Source of the DNA: Diphasiastrum complanatum
Lineage: Eukaryota > Streptophyta > Lycopodiopsida > Lycopodiales > Lycopodiaceae
Direction: 5' to 3'
DNA: 64,000 bases
Assembly: GCA_029204225.1 (NCBI GenBank)
Contig: CM055112.1
Location: 28,235,746-28,299,745 of the forward strand
In this document: positions 1-37,225 of the stretch, one piece after another
Layout: each line of letters starts with the position of its first letter
Position numbering within the stretch: the first letter of the stretch is position 1
Program-made: the position numbers and the translations under genes
The notes under the pieces: model-generated
Told to the model about the DNA's origin: nothing
What the model saw: only the letters and a program-made list of their open reading frames with translations
The model's database searches: none

Positions 1-3000
1 TTTTATTTTTATTTTTTCTGTGTTAGCAACAAATGCATACATCGCTTATATTACCCATTGCATCATGCCGTTTAAAATTGCTTTGTTCATTTGTTGAATT
101 GGGTGTCTCTCCGACATATACGAATCCCAATGAGCCACTAGCAGCACCTGCAGTAGTAGATTTTGGAGAGAACTAGGTATCAGTATTGTCTCAAGGAAAA
201 AGCTATCTTATTTAATATATTTTTTAAAAATCGAAATAATAAGAATTTAATCGATTTTAATAGCAGTCACCATTTTTTTTTTTAAATATGAATTCAAAAA
301 TTTCGTTACATTCATACAAATAAAAATGCCATTTAAGTTAACATAATCATTTAAAAAAAAATACAATTGCAAAGAAATTGTTTAAAACATTTTTTTATTA
401 AAATAAGTTACAATTTTAAAAAATTTTATGACTCGATTTTTTGATATATATAAACACAATCTTTATAATAAAGATATAAAGTACATTAGACGACCCAAAG
501 TCATCAATGTCATTAACATCTATTATTTCTTCTTGTGAAGGAGCCTTAGTAGAAACAGTGGCACCTTCGTCAACTACTTCCTCAACTGTCAAATATTATA
601 AATCTTGGACTAGGACATCCTACCAAAATCCCATGTGTCCACCAACTTTTCCACTAGCGAGAGGTTGTGGTTTCTTTGACAGGGGAATGACAGAGTCTCT
701 ATGAATTGATATAACTATAATTTCACTTGAGGTGTCAATGACCATATGTTTGATCTTTGAGACATCTTTTTGGACCACCACGAGATCAATGATTTCATTC
801 AAGAATCAATTACAATCATAAAGTGTAAATTTACAAACACATTCACAATCGCCAAAAGGCAATTCTTTACATCGTGGAACTTTTGATAGATTAGATTAAT
901 AAAAATGATTTGAGTAATATATCAATATATTTGTAAGAAAGAATAATGAGAGAGTACATTAATAAATTGCAACGATGCCTAACTAGAGAAGAGGGTATTT
1001 TCTCAAATAGATGAATTGTGGCTTGTTATAGATGACAAAGTCTATCTATTGCATTATGTTCTCTTCTCTTTCATTTTTTTTTCCACACAATGTTGTGTTG
1101 AATGTTGAAGGACCACATATTGAACTATGGCTGTACGAATAACAAAGTCTATCTATCGTGTTGAATGTTTATAGTACCATAGAGAGGCTTAAAATTTATG
1201 ATCGTAAGTCTTAGAGTTGAATGTACAATTGTTTGATGCAATCATTGTGTCAAATAAGCATGATTAGCCTCTTGTAGTTTCACTAAATTACTTTGACATG
1301 GCCACAATCCTCTCTTTATGCATGGTTTTGTGCATGTGGATGCCATGAATAAGTCCAGAATTAGGGCTAATTAGGTAATCACTTGAGATTGCTCAAGGTT
1401 GGATTCAAGATTTTAAAAAACCATTAGTAGGTCACCACAAAAATGCTAAGTTGAGAGCTTGACTCATGATTTAGAAATCCTTGAGTTGTTGGATGTCGCA
1501 ACGTAAGTAGCGCTGATGACTTTGACTCAAAATCAAGACCTTGAAAGAAGAAGCCATGAATGGTGCAGAGTTGAAATCTTGAGTCAAAGTCAAGCTCAAG
1601 ATCAAGAGTGTTACATCCATGTCCAGTATGTGGGATTCGGAATAATGCCTGACATGGATAGCCGATACTCTAGTGTATAAGAGTGTTAGTTACGCCACGT
1701 CATTCCAGACTTGGCCGATAATGTAATTAATAGTCTTATGAAGGCCCAAGTGTTGCATGGTGTTGGGTGTGATGATACCTAAAATGCTTGCAATAACTAG
1801 TTTGGTGGAATGCCAAGACTAACGTGATCTGTGATCTGGCTCTCAGCCAATGACCTCTTGCCATGTGGAGCTGTATGAATGTAACATGTGAAATCCATAC
1901 TATGAATACATGCAATTGTTATTCCTTGCAGCAGCTGTAGTAGCCTCAATTACATTATGAAGATATGTGGGAGGAAGCAAGTGCTATCTGTTTATATCTC
2001 CTGTTTGCATCTAGAAGTGTCTAGACTCTCTGAATATATGTGATAAGCTGGAAGGCTGCATCTATCTGTACAGGTGGAGTAGCAAACTCGGCAAGCACGA
2101 TCTCGTGTGGATAGAGGGCTTCGCCTGAATCATACAAGCTAAAATGGCTGTAATCTTGAGATGCTAGCCCTAGTGTGAGGAGGAGCGGCCGGGTACCCCA
2201 TTTCGTTTTCGCTTGATGTCAAATTGTTGTGGTAAGTTATAAAACCGATTTTGATGATTACAGACAGATTCAATTTTGAAAATAAAAATTTTGCAAGTCG
2301 TTTGAAAATTTTGATGAGTGTATGTTAACAAATTGTGCTTTAGTGGTTTATGATCTTGAAGAGTAGTGGTTCAGGATCAATTGTAAACATTTTCGTGATG
2401 AACATCGCTTTCATTTTCATGATCACGAGATCCTTTTTAAATGAGCTATCTCCTTTTTCTCTAGAAAACCAAATTTACCACAAGCAAGGGGCGAGCCAAA
2501 CTTGGCTTGCCCGCTCTCGCTTCATGTTTCTTTGCAGCATCAAAAGTTGCTAAGAGAGTGTAGAGTCATAATGGTGCCTTCTTGCTGCCTGTGTCAGCAC
2601 CATCAACTCATCTACATCTCAAGAAGAAATCTTTCATGCTCCTAGTAGATAGGCAACACTCAATGTGCACCATTGCCTAACATCATAAAACGGACTAAAA
2701 TATTGTGCAATGCATCAAAATATATGGTCCATGCATGGCTCATGAGAATTTGCTCTAACAACCCCAACTATAAGCACTAACTAGTAGTACGTAAGTGGGG
2801 TCTTAATGTGGTACATGTATTGTCTTTAACGCCCAGGCTGAGCTGCCCTGCCTACATTGTAGCTGCAGCGCTTAAACCTAAACCCAAATACAATCGTACG
2901 GGCATACGAAGTCCTGCAATGACATGAAAATTCCTGCAGACTACTCCCCGTTAGATCTCTGCCACGTGCAAATAGAAATACTTGTCCGCCATACAACACT

Positions 3001-3889
3001 GCTATTTTATTTACCACGTGTTCAGATCGGCGTATTTTGTGGCGGGATCGGACGGTAGCGGCTGAACACTGATTATTTCGCGCCTTCCTCCTCGGACGAA
3101 TCACGATGGCTAATTTTTTTTTTTAATTATTTTGTATAGGCCCTAGGATAGCCCTAACGGCCAAGGGCCCATGGCCCATAAACAGCTAATTTAATCTATA
3201 TATGCATTCTTAAGTCATGTCCCCCTGAAACCTCTTGGGGTGAAAAATTGCTTAGAGGGCCCTTCTACCCACCCTCTCACTGCTTCCATGAATAATTGAC
3301 CCACTTCTAGCTCGTATTAGTGTGCATGGGACCTTGCTCTAATAGGACCATGTTGTATTTTTGTAATAGACCATCAAATGTGAGCTAGCATGTAAAGAGA
3401 ATTTAAACCCATCATTTGAATAACTGAAATCTGAATGGAATCTTCATTTTCTTAAAAGGACTAACCATAGATTAAAGACTTTATACAAAAGTACAATGAA
3501 AAGAGACAATTGTCTCAAAGAGCAACTATATTGCAACCTCTGTACCAAGTTCAACGACTTCAACTTGTTGTTGAGCATCAACGAAGATCTGAAATGTCAC
3601 ATATGTAGAATGACTCGCACTCTGAACCAAGAAATAGATTCATTCATCGTTGACCATGAAGGGAGCACGATGATGAGCCCATTAAACTCTATATGCCACA
3701 ACTCATTGGGTGGGAAATTGGAATCGGCAAGGTATTTCGGACATCCGTTGGCATGATATATTTTATGCCTTGCCACTTAGAAGTTAGCCACTATGGGAAT
3801 CTTATTAAGGGGGCATGTGGCAGTGCGTTGCCAATAACTTTTCGCTCTGGGAAGTTCACCATCCCCATCGTGAAAAGTTTTTATGGTTC

Positions 3890-4118
3890 TTTTTGGTGAA
3901 AATTTTACGTGCACCTTTCGGGTGTTGAAATGTACATATAAGTTTTTTTACATGCACTGTTAAACACAATTTGGGTGTCAAAAGGTGCCTTCAAAAAAAT
4001 CTCGCTTAAATAAAATTTAGTTGTTGGTGAAGTGGAACCAAATCCTTTGAAAAAAAAAAATTGGGATAAGGGCTGGGTCCGAGGGTCTTCCATGCAAGGA
4101 TAAATTTTCACAAATCAA
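3890..4118. repeat. Foldback (MITE-like) element, copy 1
   Basis: The left end reads TGGTGAAAATTTTACGTG and the right end, reverse-complemented, reads TTGTGAAAATTTATCC, giving imperfect terminal inverted repeats. The left part shares the string GCACCTTTCGG with the second foldback element near 6756. It has no coding capacity. The family cannot be named from sequence alone and the boundaries are approximate. Confidence 0.4.
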
Positions 4119-4359
4119 AACGCCTATCGTGTTTCATAATTGCCATGTGAGAGTAAGCCATATATAACTCATTACACAATGGTAGTCGTGGGGCACATAA
4201 GGTTTTGCCCAGTTCAGACTCTTAAAAGCTTGATAACTTCCATAGTCATAGCGTTTTTAAATTCCTTAAAAGGAAAGATTACACATCAACATTAAAAAAT
4301 ACATAACAAGAGACCAAATAGTTTTGGAGAAAAAAAAAATGACCACTTGAGTGAGCAAA

Positions 4360-4374
4360 TTCTCTCTCTCTCTC

Positions 4375-4425
<51 letters not shown>

Positions 4426-4432
4426 CTCTCTC
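4360..4432. repeat. (TC)n microsatellite, interrupted
   Basis: About 73 bp of CT dinucleotides with a few extra C interruptions (TCCTCC, TCCTCT). Confidence 0.95.
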
Positions 4433-6075
4433 ATTGCTTTAAGAAATGCAAGCAATGAATGTCACATTATAGCTTCAAACTAGAGCATTATAATGGATTT
4501 GATAAGGTTATTTTGCATCACAAGATTCAATGCAGGTCATGGCTATATTTGATTAGTTTACATTCAAGCATGGATTTTGAGCTATAAATGGAAGCAATGA
4601 ACGTGGCTTGCATCTTAAGATGGGATAGTATTGTTTTGTAGTTCAAGATTCAGTGTGTGCCTATGGCTATAGTATGTGATAAGCACTAGTAAAGGTAAGA
4701 AGGGAACGATCTTTTGTGTATTTTTGACATGGTAATGGTGTATTAAAGCAACATAGACATAGATAGAATTGTCAATGCCATTCAAACTTCGATTACTTCC
4801 TAGATTGAGTCAATGATGATTGTATTGAGCACATGAATGAAAGTCACTTGAACACAAAAATGTGCAAAATTGAATGACTTGATGAAGTAGGAATGCAAGA
4901 GGAGAGATGAATGTTTCTTTGTATTAAAAACAAGAAATCTCGTAGAGGAGGAGACGTGAATGATGAAGTAACACAAAAAAAAAAACTAGATTTTGTTCAT
5001 GTATGTTACAAAAGTCTATGAAGTTGGTGGTATCACTGCAATTTGTGATGCAAACATAATTGGAAAGACTACTTATACTTATTTTTTTCAAGGTGGCTTT
5101 TCATGTCCTCAAGTTTGTAGCACGACTTCAAAGAGTAGCAAACAAGCTCGTTGAAAGAATGTGGAGTCAAGGCCCTTATTTGGCTCTCCATTTCATATTA
5201 GAAACAAACGTGTGGGTGTGGGTGCAAACAAACTATCTTTCGTGTTTTGTTTTGGGCCAAAATATAACATTGAGAGTAGGTTCAAAATAAGATGTAAGTC
5301 TTGTTTGCTCACATCGCATTCCAACATGAGACACAAGCTAATTACCACACTTCTAGTTGTGAAGAATTTCACTATGACTTGCCTTGCCCCAAGCACTAGC
5401 TCCGAGTTCATCAACCTAACAAGTTTACACATATTCAACTATACAACATCTTTGTTCTTGAAAATGAATCTTCCAACTTAATATACTCAAGATCGTCAAA
5501 TAAAGCATTCAAAGTATGGAGATATTGGAATTTGAAATGCTTTAAATCCAGAGTATCACTTGATGATTGCATCAACCTCTACCAACATAAAGAACCATGA
5601 TATGGGAGGGGAATTTTGATTAGAACATTATGGTGGTGATTATTGAACATTTTGTGGTTTAACTTTGGATTTATAAAATGCCATTATTGAACAAAATTTG
5701 GTTCACATGACTCACACTAGAAGCTATGTGATATTTTGTGAGCCATTATTAAACAACCGTTTTTTATGGCTAAATTCTTAATGGGCCATAATATATCTTC
5801 TCAGATTTCTTCAAGACCCATTATTGTACATAACAGGTGACACGAGAATCTTAAAAAAACATTACAAACATCATTTTTAACTTTGATATTGTCATTTTAT
5901 CTATGAAATTTTATGATAAACAGATCTGATTGTGAATTATTTACATCATCATTGCTTTTATCACTTTGTCCATCCATCTCATGCGCATCTGTGGTTCAAG
6001 ATAGTTTAAGTAACCCTAATCACATGCGGACCCAATCAGAATGCACAAACCTTTTTGTCCATCACTGCTGACATT

Positions 6076-6077
<2 letters not shown>

Positions 6078-6106
<29 letters not shown>
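6078..6106. repeat. (TC)n microsatellite
   Basis: An uninterrupted CT run of about 29 bp. Confidence 0.9.
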
Positions 6107-6109
<3 letters not shown>

Positions 6110-6755
6110 GATTCCATTTGTGAGGGCCATTTGTTTTCAAGCTTCCATCCATGAGGGTTAGGCAGTTTCAAGATTCCATCAATGAGGACTATTTAATTTG
6201 AAGGCTAAAATGTGTATAAAAAAATGAGGTCCTATTATTATGCCCTACTTAATAGTGGTAACTCTATATTGATTGTTGACTTATATAATTTGAGTAAACA
6301 TAACTTATTGGAGAATGGTCTTTTTAGTTTGCATTTGGTTAAACGACTGATCTTATTATTGAACCACCGTATTATCAGGTGTAAAGGTCATAAAAAATTT
6401 CTTTTGCAAGCATAAAAGGATGGTGAGCAAGGCTCCTTGTTAAGGCTTTATTTATTTATTTTTATGAGTAACTTATGCATCTTTATGCGCAACTCTATAC
6501 ATATTTATGTCAGATATGCATTCTCAAAATTATATAAGCTCAATTCTCAAGTGATTTTTTTTCTATAACTTTGGATTTATAAAATGCCATAAAATAGGTG
6601 ACATTATTCTCAAATGTCATATAATGTGATATTCAATGTTTTATGGGCAATTTTGTAATCGGGAGACTTCATCCAATTTGTAAAAATCAGTTTTGACATT
6701 TTAATGAAGAAAATGGTGGAGCCTCACAAAATGCAATTTGTGGGGAAAAGTTTTT

Positions 6756-6868
6756 TTGGCAAAATTTTTTACATGCACCTTTCGGATGCTAGAAGGTGCA
6801 TGTATAAAAATATACATTCTTTTACATGCACCTTTTGCCCGGAAGGTGCGTGTAAAATTTTTTTGCAA
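6756..6868. repeat. Foldback (MITE-like) element, copy 2
   Basis: A sequence of about 113 bp in which the left end (TTGGCAAAATTTTTTACATG) pairs with the right end (reverse complement TTGCAAAAAAATTTTACACG). The motif ACATGCACCTT occurs twice in one orientation, and its complement AAGGTGCRTGT twice in the other, so each half can also fold on itself. It is non-coding. The shared core GCACCTTTCGG links it to the element at 3890-4118. Confidence 0.55.
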
Positions 6869-7863
6869 CAAAAAAAAGAGTAAAAACGAATTTCATGGTG
6901 AGTAAGGAAGTCCTATTTTTTACTTTGAATAAACTCCCATAGCCAAGGCATCAAGTGCTCCCAACCTAGGCCAAAATAGAGGCCCTACCTCAAGGATTTA
7001 CCCCCTCCGGTATCACCAAAGGGCGGGCCCTTGTATCTTGGAGGCATGTTGGGACTCGAGTGTTTGAACCTTGCGCACCTCAACCACACATTATTTTTTT
7101 ATAATCTGAGTGCCTGGCAAGATGGGATGATAACTCATAACAAAGCCTTCAATTCCTTTTTGCCCGATAGAATTAAACAATTCATGGGTGCAGATGGAAT
7201 CGGGTGTTGGCTAAACCCGAGTGCATGCAAAATTCTCGATAGAGCCAAATTTTAACGATAGAGCCAAATTTTAACGTTGTGAGCACACTTTTTGCGGGAT
7301 ACGGGTTGGGCAGCAGCAGCAGCCATACCAAGGTGTGGGCCCAAATATTTGTGGTGTGAAAAAGTGCCTCTAAGGCCAAGTGGGGTGGGGCCCTCCCTAG
7401 ATTAAAGGCCCTGCCCGAAGACTTTAAGGACTGTCCCTAGGCTTTAGGATTGTCTTAGTGGCGCCATTTTCTGATTGAAAAGCCCCATTTCTTCAGCAGC
7501 TCTGCGCGATCAACTGTTTCGCACAGAACTCCTTCAGCGTCGCTACTGTCTCTCTCAGATTTGTGCGAGTCCGACAGGCATTACTGCATCAGGTTGTGAG
7601 CAGCACTGTCTAGCAGATTGATTCAGATTAAACAGCCATCTCTACAGCATGCTGTAAACGCCACAGTGTCCGCAGCTTTCTGCTGTTCGAACGGCCATTT
7701 TTGCAACAGACTTCGAGGTTATTTGGCTTTGTTTCATCATTTGAAGACACTAACGTATTCTCGAACTTTTATATTCTGCTGTGGCTTCATTGTTTGAAGA
7801 CACACTGGTTTTCTTGAACTTTGAACTGTAGCCTTGGGAAGTGGTAGAAGCCATTGAAATTCC

Positions 7864-32187
<24,324 letters not shown>

Positions 32188-33734
32188 TATTGGTGCCCAC
32201 ATAAAGCTTCATTGTGAATTTTGACTAAATCCCTTCTTTGATGACTTTGTAAATCTTTATTCTTCCGGTGCATGGAAACCAAATATGCTCTGGTGGGATG
32301 TCTACAATCAAAGGTCAGTTGACATTAAAAAAGTTTCTGATCAAATTTTGACCATTCTTCAACTTGAAATTTTGTGAAAGTGCAAACTGAAGTTTTGGCG
32401 TTGCCAAGAGCTACAGGAATTTTCAAGAAAAGAGAGATAATTTTGCCTAGTGGTAGTCTTAAGTTTTTGTTGATCAATTTATGAGATTGAGTTTCCCTTG
32501 CATATGAAGGTGTTAGTGTAAAGGGCTTCGAAGGAAGACTAATGGGCATAGATCATAGTAGTTTGAATGTCAAATACTTGGATACAATGAAGGAAAATTT
32601 TCATATGACTAGCTTTCACTATGTGGGATGTGACCATCAATTGTCGGCATGTCCTGGTGGGTATCTTGTAATTCTCAAACTGCAACAAACACCAAGCAAC
32701 TAGACAGGACTAGGAAGAAATTTCTTTTAACTTTTGCAGCGATCTACTTATGTTTATACATGAGACCTCAGCCTTCAACAGTCTTCTTCCAACACTTCAT
32801 TCTTTCACAACATGTAAGCTACTTAAATAATCTAGCCGTTCATTCTTGGTCTGTTGCGATAATCAGACCGGTATTTAGTCACTAGTGTAGATTACTTAAC
32901 AGAAGCACAATAATAAAATCATGATGATTACTCCACCTAACCATCGATGCATGCAAGGTAGTATTAGAGTTACATATATGTCCAATTTAGGCATATGCAT
33001 GGGCACGTACTTCCAAACTACATCATGAAAAAGTAAGGGTGAACACCCTCTGCCATTCTACTATAAAATCTGCAACTGAGTGAAACTGCATGAGCACTTC
33101 TGGAAACATTGATACAAACTTGAGTGTACATAATAAGATCTAGATGCAAGACTAATTGTATTAGAAACTTAAAAAAGATGCATTATGATAGTTTAAGCCT
33201 ATTACTAATCTAATTCTTATCGAGCTAGTAAAAAAAGGACTTGCTTTAAGGTATTGGTATTACAAACTTTACACGACGTTTAATCTTTTCTTGCCTTTGC
33301 TTATGGTAATATAAAAAAAGTCCAAATTAAGGAGACTAGAGATTATAAAATAAAGGTTAACTTTTATAATAATTTACATGATTGAACTTCAATATAAACT
33401 GTATATGGGTAGTGATACGACAAGAATGAAGATTTGTATGAAATCACTTTGTGAGGGTGTTTTCATTCGTATGCATCTCAGGACATTAAATATTATTTGG
33501 TTGATAATTGTAATTCATGATATACTCATTATGCTAGTTTACTGTCAATCTAATTCATTACATGTTTTGCTAGATCTAGATTGATGAATATGATTACTAT
33601 GAATCAAATCATGACATAAAATTGGTGTATTTTATAGTGAGAAATGCTTTGTAATATAGATTTTTCTTGATAAGCTTCATAGACGATTTGTCATTCTCTC
33701 TTTCATTCAGCTTACATCCAAAATAGGTGTTTGA
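32188..33734. other. 3' flank of the DDM1-like gene
   Basis: The 3' UTR must start here. No AATAAA is seen in the first 300 bp after the stop; the first one I noticed is near 32909. Otherwise it is AT-rich sequence with no recognisable gene or repeat. Confidence 0.5.
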
Positions 33735-33905
33735 CTAAAGCCATCTCAAGTAAAACACCTTACGAAATTTGGACAAAATCCAAACCATCAGTAAAGAACC
33801 TAAGAGTATTCAAATGTATTACCTATGTACAGATCCCGAAAGAGACAAAGAAGAAATTGAACTTCGAAAGTCTCAAATCCATCCACTGGTTGTGTTTCTC
33901 AAATT
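33735..33905 (+). pseudogene. Copia integrase C-terminal fragment, plus strand
   Basis: Reads KTPYEIWTKSKPSVKNLRVF then YVQIPKETKKKLNFESLKSI, the same copia block as at 19083-19129 plus 20334 onward, before degenerating. About 55 residues survive. It is a separate copy of the same kind of element as the intron 9 fossil. Confidence 0.75.
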
Positions 33906-34132
33906 GATAGTCATGAAGAAAGAAAATTTGAAAGACCCGCTCATTGATTAAGATCTAGAATGAGAACCAGTCTTTAAAAAGAGATATTCAAATCTTACAA
34001 AAACTAACGGGCCAAATAGAAGAGACAGCCAAGATTACTCACGGAATTCAAGATAAATAGAAGCCATAAAATCAAAATCAAAATGCTTGGACAACTTCAG
34101 TCCAGAAGTGTTTGGGTAGTGATGCGTGAGCA

Positions 34133-34500
34133 AACATGCATTTCGTTGATTCAACTAAGGTATGATTCTTCCTCTCGGCAAGCCCATTTGACTGACGTGA
34201 ATAAGGAGTGATGAATTGTTGTTCGATGCCTTGGCTGAGGCATTACTCCTTGAATTCAGTTGAGATATACTCTCCAATATTGTCTGACCTTAGGGCTTTG
34301 AGTTGTTTACCAATCTCTTTCTCTGCATGCTCCTTGAATTGTTTAAAGAGGTTGAATGCCTCTTTTATGCTTGATCAAATATACAACCGTTTGTTTGGAA
34401 TATTCATTGATAAAGATGATGAAATACCTGGCACCTTTTAATGACAAATTTTTCATTGAGCCACATATGTCTGCATGTACCATATCTAACAGGTCTTTAG
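34133..34500 (-). pseudogene. Copia integrase core fragment, minus strand
   Basis: On the minus strand the text includes RSDNIGEYISTEF, QQFITPYSRQSNGLAERKNH and TLVES, which is the copia integrase catalytic region around the conserved NG-AERKNR block. It contains stop codons. It lies opposite to the plus-strand copia pieces on either side, so this area is a mosaic of at least two insertions. Confidence 0.75.
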
Positions 34501-35315
34501 CTATATGTTCACTGATTCCCTATCAGTATATTGATTCTTCAGATCTATTACAGTTGGCAAGTTCTTGTTCAGGTTTTCTTACTGTCTGTTACTAGACTCT
34601 ACAAATAGTTCTTGGCAATTGGAGTCTTGGTTAACGTTCAGCTAGACAACAAGATTGGTTGTTGTAGCTTAGTTTTATCCTGCCTGTCATTGGATACTCA
34701 GGTAGCGTTCACTCTTGAACTGTACTCACATTACTTGAAACATACAAGTCATGATGATCAACATCCTCTAGTGAGTTATGGAATTTATGTTAAATCGAGC
34801 TTGTTCGGTGGATGGGGAGACCATCTCTGGTGGATAGTCCTCCGTAGAATTCGGATCGTAAGAGAGATCGTTAACAACTTGTACAGTACCGTAGGATTGT
34901 GTAAATAGGCTCTTGGACTCTTGTTATGAAATTGGGTCCCTTCACAAGTGAAGTGTGAAGTTTCTTCAAGGTGAAGAAACAGTTAAAAAACAAGGAAAAT
35001 CCCTATTTTTGGGTCCTTTGTCCGTTTTGACCCAAACGAAAGGCTATAACCTCCAAACAAAGGGCACCCGGACTGTATCTACAAGTACGGTACAACAAAA
35101 CAGAGTGATTGCAGCGGACAAAGTGTTCGGAGTGCACCGAAAGTGATTTCACCATTCCACTATGCACGTAGTTGGGAGTTGACGACTGAGTGCATTTCGG
35201 AAGGCGACACCGATTTGGCTTATAAATTGGTGGAAAATCGGCGAGTGGCCTGGTAAGGGAAAAAGTGCAGGTCATTATTTTCAAATTCTGACATCACAGT
35301 TGGCCTTGGCAGGGG

Positions 35316-36305
35316 ATGGTGAGAACACATTATGATCCAATTCTATATGTCTTATGCTTTGATGGTATGGTTGCTTTGATTGCTCTTTATGTTGATGACT
35401 TGATTATTATGGGAAATAATCAAGAGATGATAGACATGATCAAGAAAGACCTCATGGAACAATTCGAGATGACAGATCTCAACTTGATGGATTATTGCCT
35501 TGGAGTATGGCAAATAGGACACGAAGTGGGTTTAACACAGGTGAAGTATGTCAAAGAATTGTTGCACAAGTTTAGGTTGCAGGATTGCAAACTAGTGAAT
35601 ACTCCTATTGAACCAGGTAAAAAGCTTTCTAAGCTTGATGAATCACAATCATTTGATGCTACGTTGTATAGGCAGTTACTAGGGAGCTTGATTTACCTTA
35701 CCACGACTAGACCAGATATATGCTGTGTTGTTGGCATTGTAAGTCAGTTTATGGCAGCACCTACGGAAACACATTAGAAGGCAACTAAACGCATTTTGCG
35801 TTATGTGAAAGACACTTTAGATTATGGCTTGATTTACAGGAAGCATGATTGTTTACCTGAGTTGTGTGGCTATGTGGATGTGGATTGGGGAGGTGACTAT
35901 GATGATCGTAGATCCACCACATGGGATGTAATCCAGTTTTGTGGTAGTTGCTTTTCCTGGTCTAGTAAGAAGCAAAGTACAATTGCTCTATCCACCACAG
36001 AAGCAGAATATAAGGCAATGTGTAGTGCAGCACATGAAGCTATATGGTTGAGACAAATCTTGGAAGAAGTTGGCATGAAGCAGAAAAATCCCACGACATT
36101 ACATAGCGATAGTCTGAGTGGCATTCAGCTAGCAAAGAATCCAGTGTTCCATGCGAGAACCAAACACATTGAGATTCAGTATCACTTTATATGTGAGAGT
36201 CTGCTGAGTCATGAAATTCATGTTGTTCATTGTAGTACAAAAGAACAACTAGCTGATATTTTCACTAAGCCACTTGTTGGAGAAAAGTTTGATAAGTTTA
36301 GATGA
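35316..36305 (+). pseudogene. Copia reverse transcriptase (C-terminal) and RNase H fragment, plus strand
   Basis: An almost open reading frame of 330 codons broken by one TAG at 35775-35777. It begins in the RT palm with LYVDDLIIMGNN and includes QLLGSLIYLTTTRPDI, then RNase H: WSSKKQSTIALSTTEAEYKA, HSDSLSGIQLAKNPVFHART, KHIEIQYHFICE and QLADIFTKPLVGEKF. It stops at TGA 36303. The 5' two-thirds of the element (gag, protease, integrase, RT fingers) is missing. This is the best preserved pol remnant in the window. Confidence 0.88.
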
Positions 36306-36388
36306 AGTTTTCTATACTTAAAGTTTGTTGACTTTAAAGCTATGTATATGACTGTGTAAAAAAGTAGACTCTACTTTAAGGGAGAGAG

Positions 36389-36880
36389 TTAGAATTAAAG
36401 TAGAATCATTGTGCTACTGTACTGTGGGTCCTTCGCAAATCACGGCGGATATATATCTCACTGTTCTTATCATGGTATGTTGTCGTTATGTATATATACA
36501 CGCGACAGTTATAACAACTGTGTGGGCAATGAGCGTGAAGTAGTGTAGTTACTACAAAGTCCTAAAATGAACTATGACATAGTCTGCGTTGGACAGGGTA
36601 GAAGAAGAGCTCCATTTTGACTAGTGATAGTCGACGATCATCGAAGGCGTCGGACAAGTCGAGTCTACTGGTTTGCCCTAGAGAGGATGTGGATGGAGAC
36701 GATGTCAAGATGTCGACGAAGTTGAGTCAATAAAGTCAATGACGTACATGTCGACGAAGTTGAAATGTGTTTAGTTCTAGAGTGAGTTCGTGGGTTCAGA
36801 GATAGAGCAATGTAGCTTTGATTGTCGCAATAGAAAATAGTTGGTCTATGTTAGGGTTTTTTTCGACAGGGGATTGATGA
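36389..36880 (+). mobile_element. Start of the copia 3' LTR following the RT/RNase H fragment
   Basis: The purine-rich run AAGGGAGAGAG (about 36378-36388) is followed by TTAGAATTAAAGTAGAATCA. The same first 55 bp or so, through GTGCTACTGTAYTGTGGGTCC, occur in the minus-strand LTR at 57101-57370, which ends in the mirror string AATTCTAA. After that the two diverge. The right end is not defined; the span runs up to the inverted-repeat arm. Confidence 0.6.
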
Positions 36881-37225
36881 GAATCAGATTCGTGTATCGC
36901 GATTTGGATTTCGCAGTCGCGAAGCTTTCACGATAGAAACCACGATCCTCTTGTGACTCGGATGGAGTTCAGATGCAATCGCTGGACACTGCCAGCTGAA
37001 TCACTCCTATAGTCCTCCAGAATGTAGTTAGGCTCTGCTGATCTACGTTTATAAAATTAATACAGCATTCAACATAGTTTCAGCCAAGGTGTGGAATTAA
37101 AATGAACAAGAAAAACTCAGACACACGATTAATAGTAGAAACATTTGCATTCGAGATCTGACACAACAAGAGAAATTATCTATATTGATCTTCCTCTATT
37201 TTTTTCAAGCACTGCATGCAAATCA
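36873..37225 (+). repeat. Left arm of a ~350-bp inverted repeat
   Basis: By eye this arm matches the reverse complement of 38750-39091 over nearly its whole length, with scattered substitutions and a few small indels. Shared strings include ACTCGGATGGAGTTCAGATG, CGCTGGACACTGCCA and AGAGAAATTATCTATATTGA. The arm ends where copia RT sequence begins. Confidence 0.88.

Larger units (their letters stand above)
1..7480. other. AT-rich intergenic region upstream of the DDM1-like gene
   Basis: I recognise no gene here. The reading frames present (the longest is about 106 codons, near 5161-5481) show no known domain and no splice-linked continuation, so I treat them as chance. The stretch from about 1608 to 2190 begins TGTTACATCC and resembles the start of plant LTRs, but I could not define its ends. 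Small features inside the region, two TC tracts and two foldback elements, are listed separately. A 19-bp unit is duplicated head to tail at 7237-7274. Confidence 0.6.

Noticed and set aside
1608-2190. Possible solo LTR in the left intergenic region
   Set aside because: It begins like an LTR (TGTTACATCC) but I found no matching end, target-site duplication, PBS or clear second copy.
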